64,000 nt of DNA from Uloborus plumipes (taxonomy: Eukaryota > Arthropoda > Arachnida > Araneae > Uloboridae): the NCBI GenBank assembly GCA_038373865.1, contig JAXGGA010001171.1, positions 61,001-125,000 on the forward strand, given 5' to 3'. Under the pieces are notes generated by a model. The model had not been told where the DNA came from, searched no databases, and was given only the letters and a program-made list of their open reading frames with translations. Positions 24,079 through 36,993 of this stretch are shown one piece after another (positions within the stretch are counted from its first letter, which is position 1; every line of letters starts with the position of its first letter). The position numbers and the translations under genes are program-made.

Positions 24079-25029
24079 GTTGATAACTGCATTTTTACAA
24101 TTGCAATGCTTTCTTGGTAAGAATAAAACTCAATTTTTTCCTGATTCTTCTTAAAGATGGCTTATAATTGCCCTTTTATTACTTCAATTTTGAAAAAATT
24201 CAGGGGCGCCTCTGCGGACCACATCTCTTCCCAAAGTCCCACGTCAAAAGATTGTTTACTATTGCGCTTCCAGCACTTCAATCTTGAAAATAAGAGGAAA
24301 GTCCTAAAGTTTATCCTTTTTTATAACAACATCAAAATGAACTAAAATTGCTTTAAAAAAATTTCTAAATAGGATATTTCATTGAAATAATGTTATAGTC
24401 TGTGTAATGTATTCACATCCTTATTTCAGTGTTTTTTTTTTTTTTTTTCTAACATAGAGATAAGGACATTACTGACTTGTTGCATTTCAAGGAATAGTGA
24501 TTTCACTAACAATCAGTAGTGATTGTCATATCAAGCATATCATCCTTCTAGACATGAAATGGCATTTCTCTAGCTACTTTTATCATTATTTTACTATTGA
24601 TGTATTTTCCTAAATGATTGGGAACGCATATTAATAACTTTGAAACTTCAAATGAATATAAATTGCAATTAAGGTATAAGAAATGTTGTTTTTTTCCTCA
24701 AAAATGAAGTCCTTAATAATTAAAATAATTTTTCCATAAATTGTGTCACTTTGAAAAATATGCAGATTTTAGAAAAATGCTTTAAAAACCGCAGGCAGTA
24801 TCGCGGAAATTAAACTTGCGATAAAATTATTTGTAATGATTTTCTTTCTTAACACCTAAAATTGTTACTGATAATTTAATATGTTAAGAAATTCTCCCCT
24901 TCCTTCAATAGCTGTTAAACTTTTCCTAACATTGTCCCTTTTCATCAGTGTTTTGATGTTTTTCACAAATATATTACTTTATGTTTTTTGATACATCAGT
25001 TTTTTCTTCATTTATTTTCAGGCTGAACG

Positions 25030-28000
25030 ATGACATCTGAAAACCCTAGAGTGAGCTTAATTTATTTTGTTGTAACATGTCAGACTAATTTTCAGTTTTG
25101 CTTGGATTGTTTGTTTGATCATTGCATCTAAAATTTTGAACTTATTTATTGCATGCAAACTTATTACTTGCAGCTTATTTATTGCAGGCATGCTTCTTTA
25201 TTACATGCAACATTAACTTTTTTACAGAGATCTTCAGACTTCAAGTGTCTATTTATAGTCTTAGTTTAACCCTAAAAAACAGAACTTTCTAAATTATCTC
25301 TACTACACTATATCACCAATAGTATTTAGGCACTTTTAAAAACTCACATTTTTACGGATTTTTCAAGAAAGAGACCAGGTGTTCTGTAGCTTTTGTCTCA
25401 ATAGACATAGGTATATTTCAGCTGTTACATTTTAATAAAAAGTTAATCACCCATGAATTTAGGGGACCAGTAAAGCAATGGGGATATTGAAAATATTTTT
25501 TGAGCATCCTTCATTGAAAATAGCTGGGTATAAGCTGTTATTTTCAGAAATTGATTTACATACTACGTACAATTATTTTAGATATTTTTCTGAAAGTAGC
25601 ATTTATATTGATAAAGATATAAGCATTTCTTTAAAAAATATAAAGATATATATTTGAAGGTTTTCGGCCCATAACGTGCAGGGCTTTCCGTCAAACCTTA
25701 CCAAACTATCAGAAAACTTGACAGCATACAAGAAAAGCATAACACTAGAATTTGAAAAAAATGTTTCGACTGCACTTTAATTTCACTGCACATGCTCAAA
25801 AGTTAGCAATTTATAAGCTTTGTAGTACAAAATCCATACAGTTGTGACAGCTCATAAAAGGTTCCAGTTGAATATCTTAAAAAATTATAAAAATATCAGC
25901 TATCTTGTAAGTCGAGTTTCAGTTATTCTCGGATATGCTATAAACCGTAAGGGATTGTTATAAATTGGAAACGATTGCTTGTAATCAATCAGCATTTCTA
26001 TGGTGTGATTTGTGATAAAAACAGATTAATTGAACAATAACTTATGATTCAATGCATTTCCAAGAATCATTAAAATGCAGCTCAGCTGATATCTTTCAAA
26101 TTTTTTATGATATTCAACGGGAATTTTCAATGAGTTGCCACACCTACAAGAGTTTTAAATAATAAAAGTTATAGATTGCTATCTTTGCTCATGCACAGTG
26201 AAAAATGAATTGCTTTAAATATTCATATTTGATTAAATTTTAAATATTTTTATTTCAAATTTAAGTATGATGTTTCTCTTGTGTGCTGTTAAGTTTTCTG
26301 AAAGTTAGGTAAGGTTTAACTGAAAACACAGTGTATTGTGAGGAAAAAAAACCTATAAATAAAATTTGTATTTTTAAAAAAATGTTTATATCTTAGAATA
26401 TAAGTGATACTTTCATGAAAATAAGTAAAATAATTGTGCATAGTATGCAAATTAATTTGAAATTTTCAGTTTATTCCCAGCTTTTTTCATGTAGGATAAT
26501 CAAAAAAGTGTTTATTTTCCTTATTGTTTTGCTGGTCCACTAAACACATGCTTGATTTAATTTTTATTGGATAATGACAGCTGTAGCATATCTTTTATGC
26601 CAAAAAAGTAACAGAACAATTGGTCTTTTATTTTTCAAGAAATGTAAAAATGTGAATTTTTCTAAGTGTTCCAATACTTTTGGTGATACAGTGTTGCTGC
26701 ATTGCCCAACATTGCACGGTCAATCTTAAAAATAACACTTGTGCCACTAAACACATGTTCAACAATTAAGCTTAAATGAAAGAAAACAAAAATAGTGTAA
26801 GATTTTCCATCAATACATTCAAAAAACCAATTTTGTGACTCAAAATTTAAGTTTGAATCTTGTTAGATTTTTTTAATTCAAAAAATTTTTAGTTCTTGTC
26901 ATTAATTAATTCTATTTTATATATTTTCAGGCACAACCTATGTGCATATCACATTTTTTTAATAAATATTTTTTTGAGTTTAAAAATTATCTGCCCTTTA
27001 TAAGTTTTAAAATAATTCTCTAGAATAACTAATATCTTTTATAGAACATAAAATGTCTGAAAACCAACTGAAATTATTTGAGTATTGCAGAACAGAAAGT
27101 GTAACATAAGTTTCCTGAACATTCAATCATCCCAAATGCATCTTAAGTTCTAAGTGTCAAAAACAGCCATATTGCTGATGATGTTTCACATTCCTCCTCC
27201 CCCTCCCCTCTTTCGTTTCTTCATTTAGCAGTTATAAATTAACTCATTTTATATAAAATATATTTTTATGTAAAAATTTAGAATAATTTTATTTATCCAT
27301 TGAAAAATGGGTAATTTTTAAGTTCAGGGACATTTTAAGCTTCTAAATGAGAAATATTGTATGCTTCCTTAATCTACAATAACCTTTAATGTGTCCATTT
27401 CTTAGCATCCGCTTTCTGGAATTCAGTCTGGGAAACAAGTTGCGAGTGCTTCCAAAAAAGTCTTGCCCTCAACTCCATCTATGGGAGAAATTTCAAGCTC
27501 CTCTGTGTCGCTCATTGACAGAAATTCAAATGTCAAACAAAATCAAGCATATGCAGCATTCTTTTTAGAATATTCTTTAATTTCAGAATAGTAAGTTTAT
27601 TTTTTCTTTTCTTTAAAAAAATGGTTCTGTACTGTTAAGAATATTTTGTAATTACAAGTATGTAATTTTAAGTTAGATGTGTGTTGTGTTTGAACAAGTG
27701 ATGTGCCTCATATCTGTATCTGTATCCTCAGATCTTCAAGAGAAAATACATTTGGCCGACTTTAATTGGAACTTTTATAGTCCTAATTTTATTACATAGG
27801 GTAAGTGCTCCAGTAGTCGGCCACAATGACATAAAACTCCTCATGAATAGTACATTTTTAATTTAAAATCAGATATGACGCATTCACACATTCATGTACC
27901 TATCCTCAATCATCAACCAGTGGCAGTTAAGTTTTGGGTACCTTTTTTGAATTAGTAATGAGTCATTTCATTTTGAATGGTGTGCCCGTTATCCAAGATT

Positions 28001-31000
28001 GCGATTCTGCTTATTTTTTAGCTAAGATGATTCTGTGGCAGACTACTGGAGCATTTACTAGTGTTGACAACAGCTTGGCTTTTAACATAATTTTTTTTTT
28101 TTAATTTCTGAAACAAGTAGGTGATTCATTATCAGAAAGGTTCATTCTAAAGTTTTACCTTGTTTTTGTTGCTGTATTGATAGCTGAAAGTTCTAGGTTA
28201 GCCAAGATCAACAAAAGATCTCTTAAATGGCCAACTACTGGAGCACTTACCCTATTTAAAATTCTACTTATGGGTAGCTGTAAAATGTTATTAAACTTTA
28301 TTCAAATTAGTTTTTTTTTTGTAACAATTATGAGATATCATTTCAGTCATTAAATATACTTTTTGTTATTGATTTGGGGAATGTATTGTATCATGGTATG
28401 ATTTTGTTTGTGCTGACAATTTTTAATCAAATACATACATTTAAAATTTTAGACTGGACATGACAATGTCTGCTGTAGGTCATAACTTTCAGAATTTAAT
28501 CCAGTGCATATTTAAAATGTTTTTATTAATGAAACATGTTATTTAAAAGAATGTTTATGATAATCAAATCATTTTGCATTTCTGTAATTTTAAAATGTAG
28601 CTTCTTTTTTTCTCTTTTAATTTACTTCCTGATTGTTTTTGTCTCTTTCCTTTTCTAGCCTACTCTTGCAAAAGCAATTCCTTTCTGGTGTTTATGTGAT
28701 TCCATCTGCTGGTTCTCCTCTAAGTAAGCTATGCATACTTAAAAGTTATGATATTAGTACTTTTTAATAACTTTTTTTTAATGTTTCAGGAAGAGATGTG
28801 AATCAAAAAACATTCTTTGGCAGTTTGAAATTAAAAATAATCAAGCAAATTTTTTTTCTGAAACGTTGAATAAAATTAATAAATAAGTACCGTTAATGCT
28901 GAGAAATGATACTCATTCATTATTGCTAGAGCATGAAAATAAAATGATTTCTGGATTTTCTTGATCTTTTAATGACTTTGAATATAAGAGAATTTTCTCT
29001 GAACAATGTTAATAAGGGATTTGGTTGCTTTGGTAAATGCTTTTCAACAAATATATTTTAAAAGATGTTTAAAATAAGTTGGTAAAGTCATCTGAGAAAA
29101 ACTTTTCCAAGGATGACTTTTCATCCTAAAGTTCTCACTTCTTTCATTAAAAAATGTGTTTCTTGCAACCCCAAAATAAGTGTCTGCAGCAATCTGCAAT
29201 TTTTGTGCGATAAAAAGTTGGATAATCTTAATTTACTTACAATATTGTTTTCAAATGCTGCATAGGAACTCTAAAAAATTTTTTAAAAAAACAGGTTTTT
29301 ATGTTTATTTATTTTTTTCCAAATTTTTAAAGTGTGAAATCACTTTATTTAACAATTTAAACATTCGTCTTTATTTTTCAAACAACATTATCTAAGGAAT
29401 TAAGGATGCATGAATATCCAGTTACTGTGTAGATATTCAGTCACTGTCTGGTATCTGATCGATTGTTAAGTATCCAGAATGTGATCCAAGCAATGCCTGC
29501 TTTTCTTCTCCAAGTGTTTGACTTGCTGCATAGCTGAATATTTAGTGCAGTGTCCAGATAGAATTTCAGACACTGAAAAATCAAATCTTGATACCAGATA
29601 GTTACTAAATATCCAGTGCACTCAGAATTGATTGTACATACTCTGCTCTTTTTTGCCTCTCCTTTAATTACAATTTAAAAAGTTTATACATTTCTTCAGT
29701 TGTAATAGCTTTACATTATTAAAGCATCAAATTGTTTTCCAGAATGGTTTGGAGTCATTTTTATTAGGCAGGGTCTCTATCAAGGTGGGGTGTTGCGATT
29801 TACTTTGTACATACCTGACAATTATCCTGATTGTGATTGTCCAGTAAGTTAATTTTTTAATATTTGAAACATTGACATGTTTTTTGATGTTAATGTAACA
29901 ATAGGTAAATGCTATTATTTTTATGTGAATAGGTATGAAGTTTCTGAGAAAAGACTTGGGCTAATTTCAACTTGCAAAAAATTTCTTAAAAAGATTAAAA
30001 AAATAAAAAAAAAAACAAGGATATATACATATATCCAGTCTTCATAGGTACTGCAAAAAAAGTTAAATGATAAAGAAAAGTAAGATCCAAGTCTTCCTTT
30101 AAATTAAGAAAATAAAAAATATCAAGAGTCATATTGAGAATAAAAAGAGCTCTAATTTAAAAATTCTGATTGAATTAAAGTAATTTCTAAGTATCAGTGA
30201 ATTTATTCTACTGAGTAAGTTGAACATAAAATTGATAGCATTTTGACCAATAGATCAGAGTACTGTATTCACTAAGTAATTGAATTTAACAGGCTGATTA
30301 TTACACAGCATTCCTGTAAAACCACGAAATCAAAAAGCATTGTCGCACTAGATATTTGAAAAAATAACTACAAATCTTACTGTGAAAGTTCAAAGAATTG
30401 ATGATATTTCTTAGGTAAACAGATAAAATCATGAATGAGCCCTGGTAGTCAACTGAAAAAATCCTTGGAAAAATTATATGTTTAGCTAGAATTTTGTTTG
30501 TTTTACTTCTGGAATTGTATTCGAGCAAGAAACGTGAATGCTGATGTTATTACCTTTTAACGCTCTTGGTGGCAAGCCTGATTGGTCTCGGCTTAATCTA
30601 CAAAGTTGAACATTGACTGGGTGTGGGCCTGCCACCAGTAGGATTAATAATTTAAGATGATTTTTTTTATGAGTCTTGATGACTAAATATGTCTGAAATA
30701 ATACATAAATATTGAACTAAATATGTCTGAATCCAGGTTTTGTGAAAATTTAGCATCAGTGGTATGTCAATATAAGATGACTCTCAATACAAAATTTAAG
30801 TTTGTTTTCTCTTGAATTAAATTTTTTTCAATTTATACTTTTCTCTTTTCACTTAGGTTTCAGAGATATATTTTTAATGAACCCTAATGTACATGTATGA
30901 ATCAAAATTAACTGAAAAGTATGAATTCTGAAACATAAGTACTTGGATTGTTTGGCATTGGCATAAGCACACTAAGTGCCTCCTCTCCTGCTATTGCTAG

Positions 31001-34000
31001 TGGGCTCTATGACAAGTTCTCTGCCTGTGATACTTAAAATACCCCACGGGTTATCCTAAGGAAAAATATTATTAAACACTAAAAATGACTAAAGGGTGTT
31101 TTTTTAGAGGTATAGAACTTTGAAATGGAATAAAACAAAGATGATTTTTTAAATTGATATGAAATTTATTTTATTCGAAAGAATCTTCTGACATTATAAT
31201 TTAAATATGACTTCTGTCGTATGACTGCCACGGCTTGGGCGGACGTAGTCTAATCTGGAGGTCCAATTTTCGATTACTTTTCTCAACATTTGTGGTCATA
31301 TCGGCAATAACGTGGCGAATGTTGTCCTCCAAGTGGTCAATCGTTGTGGGCTTATCGGCGTAGACTAGCAACTTCACATATCCCCATAGAAAATAGTCAA
31401 GCGGCGTGAAATCGCACGATCTTGGAGGCCAATTCATGGGCCCAAAACGTGAAACTGTGCGGTTACCAAACGTATTCTTCAATAAATTAATTGTGGCACG
31501 AGCTGAGTGACATGTTACGCCATCTTGTTGAAACCACAGATACTGCACATCATAATTGTTCAACTGAGGAACGAAAAAGTCAGTAATCATGGCTCTATAG
31601 CGTTCACCATTGACTGTAACGTTCTGTCCTGCATCGTTTTTAAAGAAATACAGACTAATTATTCCACCAGCCCATAAAGCACACCAAACAGTCGGTTTTT
31701 CTGGATGTAACGGTGTCTCAACGTACACTTGAGGATTATCATCACTCCAAATACGGCAGTTTTGTTTAAGGTATCCATTCAACCAAAAGGGAGCTTCATC
31801 GTTAAACAAAATTCGCTTATGAAAATCGGGATTAACGGCAATCTTGTTTTGCTTCCAAATTTGCACAATTGGAAGCATTGTTCAGGTATCAGTCTATTCA
31901 TGTTGAAATGCCAAACCAAACTAAACATAAATCACTTGACAGGTGACAAAATGGTCGCCAGTTAAAAAAGTGTTGCCAGCTTGAACTTCTATACCTCTAA
32001 GAAAAACACCCTTTAGTTAGTGTGCAATGCAATGTTTTGCATATGCTTTATAGCAGTATATGCAGTTTATGTTGCAGCATATTTTGTAACTTTATATTAA
32101 ATGAATAAGAAAAAATCCTTAGTAAGTATATTTTTTATTTTCTGTTCTTTACTTTTGTTTATTTATTTTCCTTTTTAACAATATAACATCACTTTTATTT
32201 GAGAATATTTGCAGGAAAGTTTTCCTACATCAAAATTCAACTTCTGATTCAAGTTTACACTGAGCTTTGATATTTTGATTTTTATATTGTAAGATTATGT
32301 TTTACCAGAAATTAAGGGCCGAATTCAAGTGAAACCCCATTGCATACCTGCCAACTCTTCCAGATTTTCCGTAAGTTTTACGGAATTTCATTTTTTTTTT
32401 CCGTCTTTCCGGTTACGAGCAAAATCTTCCGGATTTTCCGTGTTTTGTGAGGAAAAAAATTGCATCTCACCAATTTTGGCGCTAATGAGACTGCGTTTGA
32501 GGCCAAGCGGCCAAGGAATGGTTGCCGTAGTGGAATTGCACTGTAGAAAACGTTAGGCAAGTTTATGACGTCACTGAATGATACAGCTCATGCCTGGGAC
32601 TACATTGGGATCCAATCCAAGCGAGCGTCACGGCGTGCAATTAGGTATTCAACGCCAGTTTACTACCACGTTTCTATCTTTATTTATGTGTGTTGCTTCT
32701 GTTTCGCTCGTTTGATAAGATGAGTAAACGCTATTTACAATCATTTAAAGAAAGTTATACAAGTGTATTATTACAAGTATTCCCTTGTATTATACGATCA
32801 CATTCTGGTCCGAAGTATGCATTTTGCAGTGTTTGCAGCTGCAATTTTACGATTTGCTATGGTGGGAAAAATGATGTTGTTACATACTTGAAGTCCAAAA
32901 AACATATATCAAACGGAAAATGTGCTACTGAAAGCGCGTCTGTTGACAAGTTTTTCCAGAAGCAAAATAGCGACGACGATGTCACTCCAGCAGAGTGTTT
33001 GTTTACTAGTTTCCTTGTGGAACATAATGTACCATTAACCGCTGCTGATCACGCAGGATCGTTATTTAAAAAAAATGTTTCCGAAGTCTGAAGTTGCAAA
33101 GAAATATTCATGCGGCCAAACAAAAACTGCTGCGATTGTTAATGAGCTATCTAGAAACTACAAAGAGCAAACTGTTAGCTGCCTGAAGAAGTCTGCTTTT
33201 TCTCTTGCTAAGTTGTTTCCTATCGTCGTTAATTTCAATAAAGCGGCATTATCAAAGCTTCAGTGCTGCATTTTATCCTTGGTTGAACTAAATATGGATT
33301 CTACAGGGAAAAATATATCTCGGCTCATACTGAATGAACTAAATCGCTTGCAAATTCCAATTTCAAACTGCATTGCATTTGGTTCGGACAATGCTTCAGT
33401 TATGCTCGGTCCGAAAAAAGGTGTAGTTTCTTATTTGAAAAAAAAAACATGAGAACATTTTCGTCATGGGCTGCCTGTGTCATTTACTCGACTTAGCTGC
33501 AGAGAAAGGAGCTGCAACATTACCTGCGGATATTGACCAGGTTATAGTTGACATCTTCTACTATCTAGAAAAAAGCAGTAAACGCAAAGAGAAGCTAAAA
33601 GCATTTCAAAACCTTCACAGTGCTGAAACTAGAAAGATATTAAAGCATGTAGCCTCACGCTGGTTGTCCTTAGGCAGAGCTCTGTCTAGGGTATTGGATC
33701 AATGGGATGCATTACAGGCTTTTTTTTTTTGAGGGAAGTACAGTCAAAGCCTTTCACCTCTTCCTCATTGGCATTATATACAATCCCTAAAGTAAATAGA
33801 AAAGTTGTAGCCTTGAATTCTGATGTGCAGACCAAAAAGCGACCTTTGGAAAAGGAGAACAATGTTTGTAACAAAAAGCAAAAAATCAATGCTAAAAAAA
33901 ATCAGAGACTTAGTGAGATAAAAAGTAACTAGCTTCAGTGCAACTAGAGAAGAAAAAAATTTTCATTTCTTTTTATCAGATCTTAACAAAGTTTACTGTT

Positions 34001-36906
34001 TATTCATATTAAGTGCTATTTCAGATTTTGAAAAAATAAATGCTACATTGCAATCATCCTCCCCAAAAATACATGTTTTAAATAACATGTTGTGTGATTT
34101 TTTAAAATGTTTATTTATGAAGTTTTTGAAACTTGTGGTAATTAAGACCCTCTTAACAATAAATTACCACAATGAAGCCAATCAATTGATTAATTCAGAT
34201 TTATTTATAGGTTTCAAAACTCAGGAAATGGTGAATCAGTTAACTGATAAAAAGAAAAATAAATTCTATTCTTCAGTAAGAAGATATTACATTGCAGTTT
34301 GTGATTATGTGATTAAGAAATTTCCCATTAATGGAGAGATTCTAGTTAATGCTCAGGTTGCAGACTTGAATAACATTGAAAATGCATCTTTTGAAAGTGT
34401 TGAGTACTTTGTTAAGAAGTTTCCCTTTTTATTAGCTCTTCGAGAAGGATAAACAGAAAGTGAGGCGTGGAATTGTCTTAGGAGACAATTCACTGAATTG
34501 CAAGTTGCAGATAGTTCAATCAAAGGTGATTCCATAGATACACAGTTGAATTATTTAAGTACTGTTACTGATTATAATGGTCAGATTTGATAAAATTTCA
34601 AGGGTTTTGCAAGGTATTGTGACCATTCCGCATAGCAATGCTGAATGTGAAAGGGTATTCAGTATCGTAAAGAAAACTAAAACAAAGTTCAGGGCTTCAA
34701 TGTCGACAAAAACATTGGAAAATCTTCTGATTGTAAAATGTCACAAGCAAAAAAATTGTTATGAAAATAACTTTAGCCTTGACTTTCTAAAAAAAGCTAA
34801 TCAAGCTACTACAGCCTTTGTGGAGAAATAGCAAATATTATATTCATGTTATGTTTTGTGTTACTGTTCTGTGAAAGAATTTTTACTTTCTTTTGTTATA
34901 ATATTCTTGATATTAAGTTTTAATAATATACTCCAGTGCACAATTGTTGCGAGAGCCTAATTATATATAAAAAAATTTTGAAATTTTGCTTCATAACTTT
35001 ATAAAAGAAATGTAAAAGTTTTCATGTAACAAATTAAATATGAATCCATTAAAACTGATTCCAATGCAAATGATTCTATTTTAATTTTTACTAAATCCTA
35101 TGAGTTCAATTTATATGAAATTCATAAGTAATTTTATATTCAATTAAAAGAGTAGGTTTAAAAAGTGTCTTGCTTGATTTTGTTTTGCATTAAAAATTTT
35201 CTGGATTTTTTTTCTCAGAAGTTGGCAGGTATGCCATTGCAATCGCTTCGAAGCGATCGCAATACACCAAAATTGCAATCGCTACTGGAAGTCGAATAAC
35301 GATAGAATCGCATCTCGTAGCAATTGTAACGTTTTACTTGAATCCAAATTTGGGAATCGTCCGTGTTTCACTTGAATTCCTGCCTAGAGTCAAATGTAAA
35401 TGATTAATTTTGTGTTTTCACTTTACTTTTGACCGTTTCAGATTTTGGTTTTTGATGTCCCAATGTTTCATCCTTTAATTAATATTGAAACCGGTGAGCT
35501 CGATGTTAAAAGAGCTTTCCCTAAGTGGAGGTAAAAAAACAATATTTCTATTATTAAAATTATAAATTATTTTCACTTTTTTAAAACTATTTTGATTTCA
35601 AAACTTTATTGCAGGAGAAATGTCAACCATTTATGGCAATTGATTCAGTATGCAAAAAGAATATTTTACAAAATTGAAACAGAATCACCATTGAATTTAG
35701 AAGCTGCTGAATTGTAAGTTTCATTTTCTTCAAATAATAGTATGTTGATATTTTGTGAAGTTTTTTCTCAATTTGAATTTAAAAAAAACTTAAAAGTATT
35801 ATCATGTATCAAAAAGTCATTTTAAAAGCAAAACAATTTGACTTACAATTATTTTTAATTTAACAGTTATTATAATTTTTGTGCAGATACGAGAAGGATT
35901 TGGAGTTGTATAAAGTTAAAGTTGCTGAAAGTATAAGTTTGTGCAATGAAAAGTTGTATGAAAAACCTATCACAGATGATCCCCATGCATTTCACTTCAC
36001 ACCTTGGGACCCCAGTATACATGACGATTTCAGAAAGAAGTTATTTTTATCAAAGGTAAGAAAACAAAGATAAATCTAGTTTGTGTTTCTAAAAATACAA
36101 TTTCTTTTCTTGTACTATATTTTTATTCACTAATTTCAACATTTTGAGCTGGAAAAAGGGCTCTATTTTGTCAAGGTCATTTCTCATTTAATGAGATTCT
36201 TTATATATTTTCCCTTAGTGAAACAAGTACTGTATCACCCCACATCAAGTGGCATGCCAGAAATAAGTTGAGTTGACCAAGCATATCAGATAATTTGGGA
36301 TTCATTTTTCAAAAACAAAAAAAATGATTTTTTTATTGAGTCAAGAATACAAATACTTTAAGTTAAACAAGAAGTAAGATAAAATAAATATGTATAATAT
36401 ATAAATGTAGGGCATTCATTGTGGATTAAGTTATATGCCAACAAAATGACTGTCTCTGAAGTAACCATAGTAATTAAGATTCATTTTGAGATGAAATTCT
36501 CTTTTTTTCAGGGAGGGAAAAGGGTCTTTGAGGGACAATTGTTATTACTTAAATAGGAAATTTTATTACTAATTACATTATTTTTGGATCTTAGATTAAA
36601 GGGAATGCATTTTTTGGCTGAAGAAAAACTGCGAGACATCTTCAGTAATTCAAGATAATCTTTGAGTTTTCAGAACTTGCATTGCCATGTGGGTACAACT
36701 AGTGATATATAATAATTAAAAAACTCATATTCAGGGTATATTTGCACATTGCTGCCAAATGTCAGAAATATTCCTTTATCTCATATATATGTAATTTCTA
36801 TTTTCAGAAAGAACAAGAACAAGAAGATGGTTCAAAAAATTCACAGACTGGTTTGTCATGGATGCAACCTGGAAATCTACAAATATTTTCAAAAACGTCA
36901 TCTTGA
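25030..36906 (+). CDS. AKTIP: AKT-interacting protein / FTS (inactive E2-like, FHF complex)
   Basis: Coding exons: 25030-25050 (exon opens at 25022), 27406-27590, 28659-28723, 29743-29843, 35442-35530, 35615-35713, 35887-36055, 36808-36906. The total of 828 nt gives 275 residues, phases consistent throughout. The N-terminus (MTSENPR...KKVLPSTPS) is disordered. The UBC-like fold begins near residue 60 with [11 protein letters not shown] and includes [40 protein letters not shown] and WRRNVNHLW. Where active E2 enzymes have the catalytic Cys after the HPN segment there is none, as expected of this pseudo-E2 family. The tail [12 protein letters not shown] matches the family C-terminus. FTS joins Hook and FHIP proteins to link dynein to early endosomes. 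Introns carry a foldback, a MITE, a mariner relic and a hAT element. Confidence 0.93.
25306..26693. mobile_element. 1.39-kb foldback (long palindromic) element
   Basis: The two halves are inverted copies of each other around a centre near 26000. Outer ends: CACTATATCACCAATAGTAT and, in reverse, CACTGTATCACCAAAAGTAT. Paired inner blocks include the GATATAAGCATTTCTTTAAA stretch near 25615 with its counterpart near 26375, the GTTTGACGG/TTAACTG segments at about 25690 and 26310, and TGAATATC near 25868 with GATATTCA near 26109. TA precedes the left end, TT follows the right. End sequence resembles Tc1-like termini. No coding frame. In AKTIP intron 1. Confidence 0.75.
27799..28252. mobile_element. 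MITE with GGGTAAGTGCTCCAGTAGT ends
   Basis: 454 bp between TA dinucleotides with inverted ends GGGTAAGTGCTCCAGTAG and following TyGGCCA. An internal copy of the theme, GACTACTGGAGCATTTACTAG, is near 28040. No coding capacity. In an AKTIP intron. Confidence 0.75.
29844..31087 (+). other. AKTIP intron segment, no feature recognised
   Basis: AT-rich intron sequence. I see no coding exon, inverted ends or RNA gene. Confidence 0.4.
31088..32017 (-). mobile_element. Internally deleted mariner-type element, DD41D (rosa-like)
   Basis: About 930 bp between inverted ends ACTAAAGGGTGTTTTT and following TTAGAGGTATAGAA. It holds a 225-residue transposase fragment at 31878-31201 with no stop. Catalytic Asp residues: [26 protein letters not shown]; counting gives 41 residues between the second and third, the spacing of rosa-type elements. 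The N-terminal DNA-binding part, about 125 residues in relatives, is missing, so the copy cannot act alone. In the AKTIP intron before exon 35442. Confidence 0.85.
32321..35379. mobile_element. Small MITE split by the hAT insertion
   Basis: GAATTCAAGTGAAAC at 32321-32335 and its exact complement at 35365-35379 bound a region that, without the hAT element, is only about 165 bp. The inner part at 35241-35345 is rich in CGATTGCAAT-type palindromes. The hAT element therefore appears to have landed inside an older MITE. Confidence 0.6.
32344..35232 (+). mobile_element. Degraded hAT transposon with BED-like and hATC remnants
   Basis: Inverted ends ATACCTGCCAACT; flanks CCCATTGC (32336-32343) and GCCATTGC (35233-35240) are a 7-of-8 target duplication. 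Subterminal repeats of TTCCGGATTTTCCG lie near the left end. The transposase is broken into frames at about 32708-33091, 33075-33452, 33466-33732, 33702-33932, 34048-34452 and 34577-34831. The first frame has a BED-like finger (FCSVCSCNF ... SKKH); the last has the hATC dimerisation block ([12 protein letters not shown]...). Frameshifts and stops between them make it inactive. Confidence 0.88.
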
Positions 36907-36987
36907 TTTTTAAAACGATATGTGTTAAAGTTTTATGACTAGAAGAGCAACATTTTTTAATGATCTCTGTATTTTACATTATTTTTA

Positions 36988-36993
36988 AATAAA
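36988..36993 (+). terminator. AKTIP polyadenylation signal AATAAA
   Basis: Canonical hexamer 82 bases after the AKTIP stop, giving a short compact 3' UTR. Confidence 0.6.
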
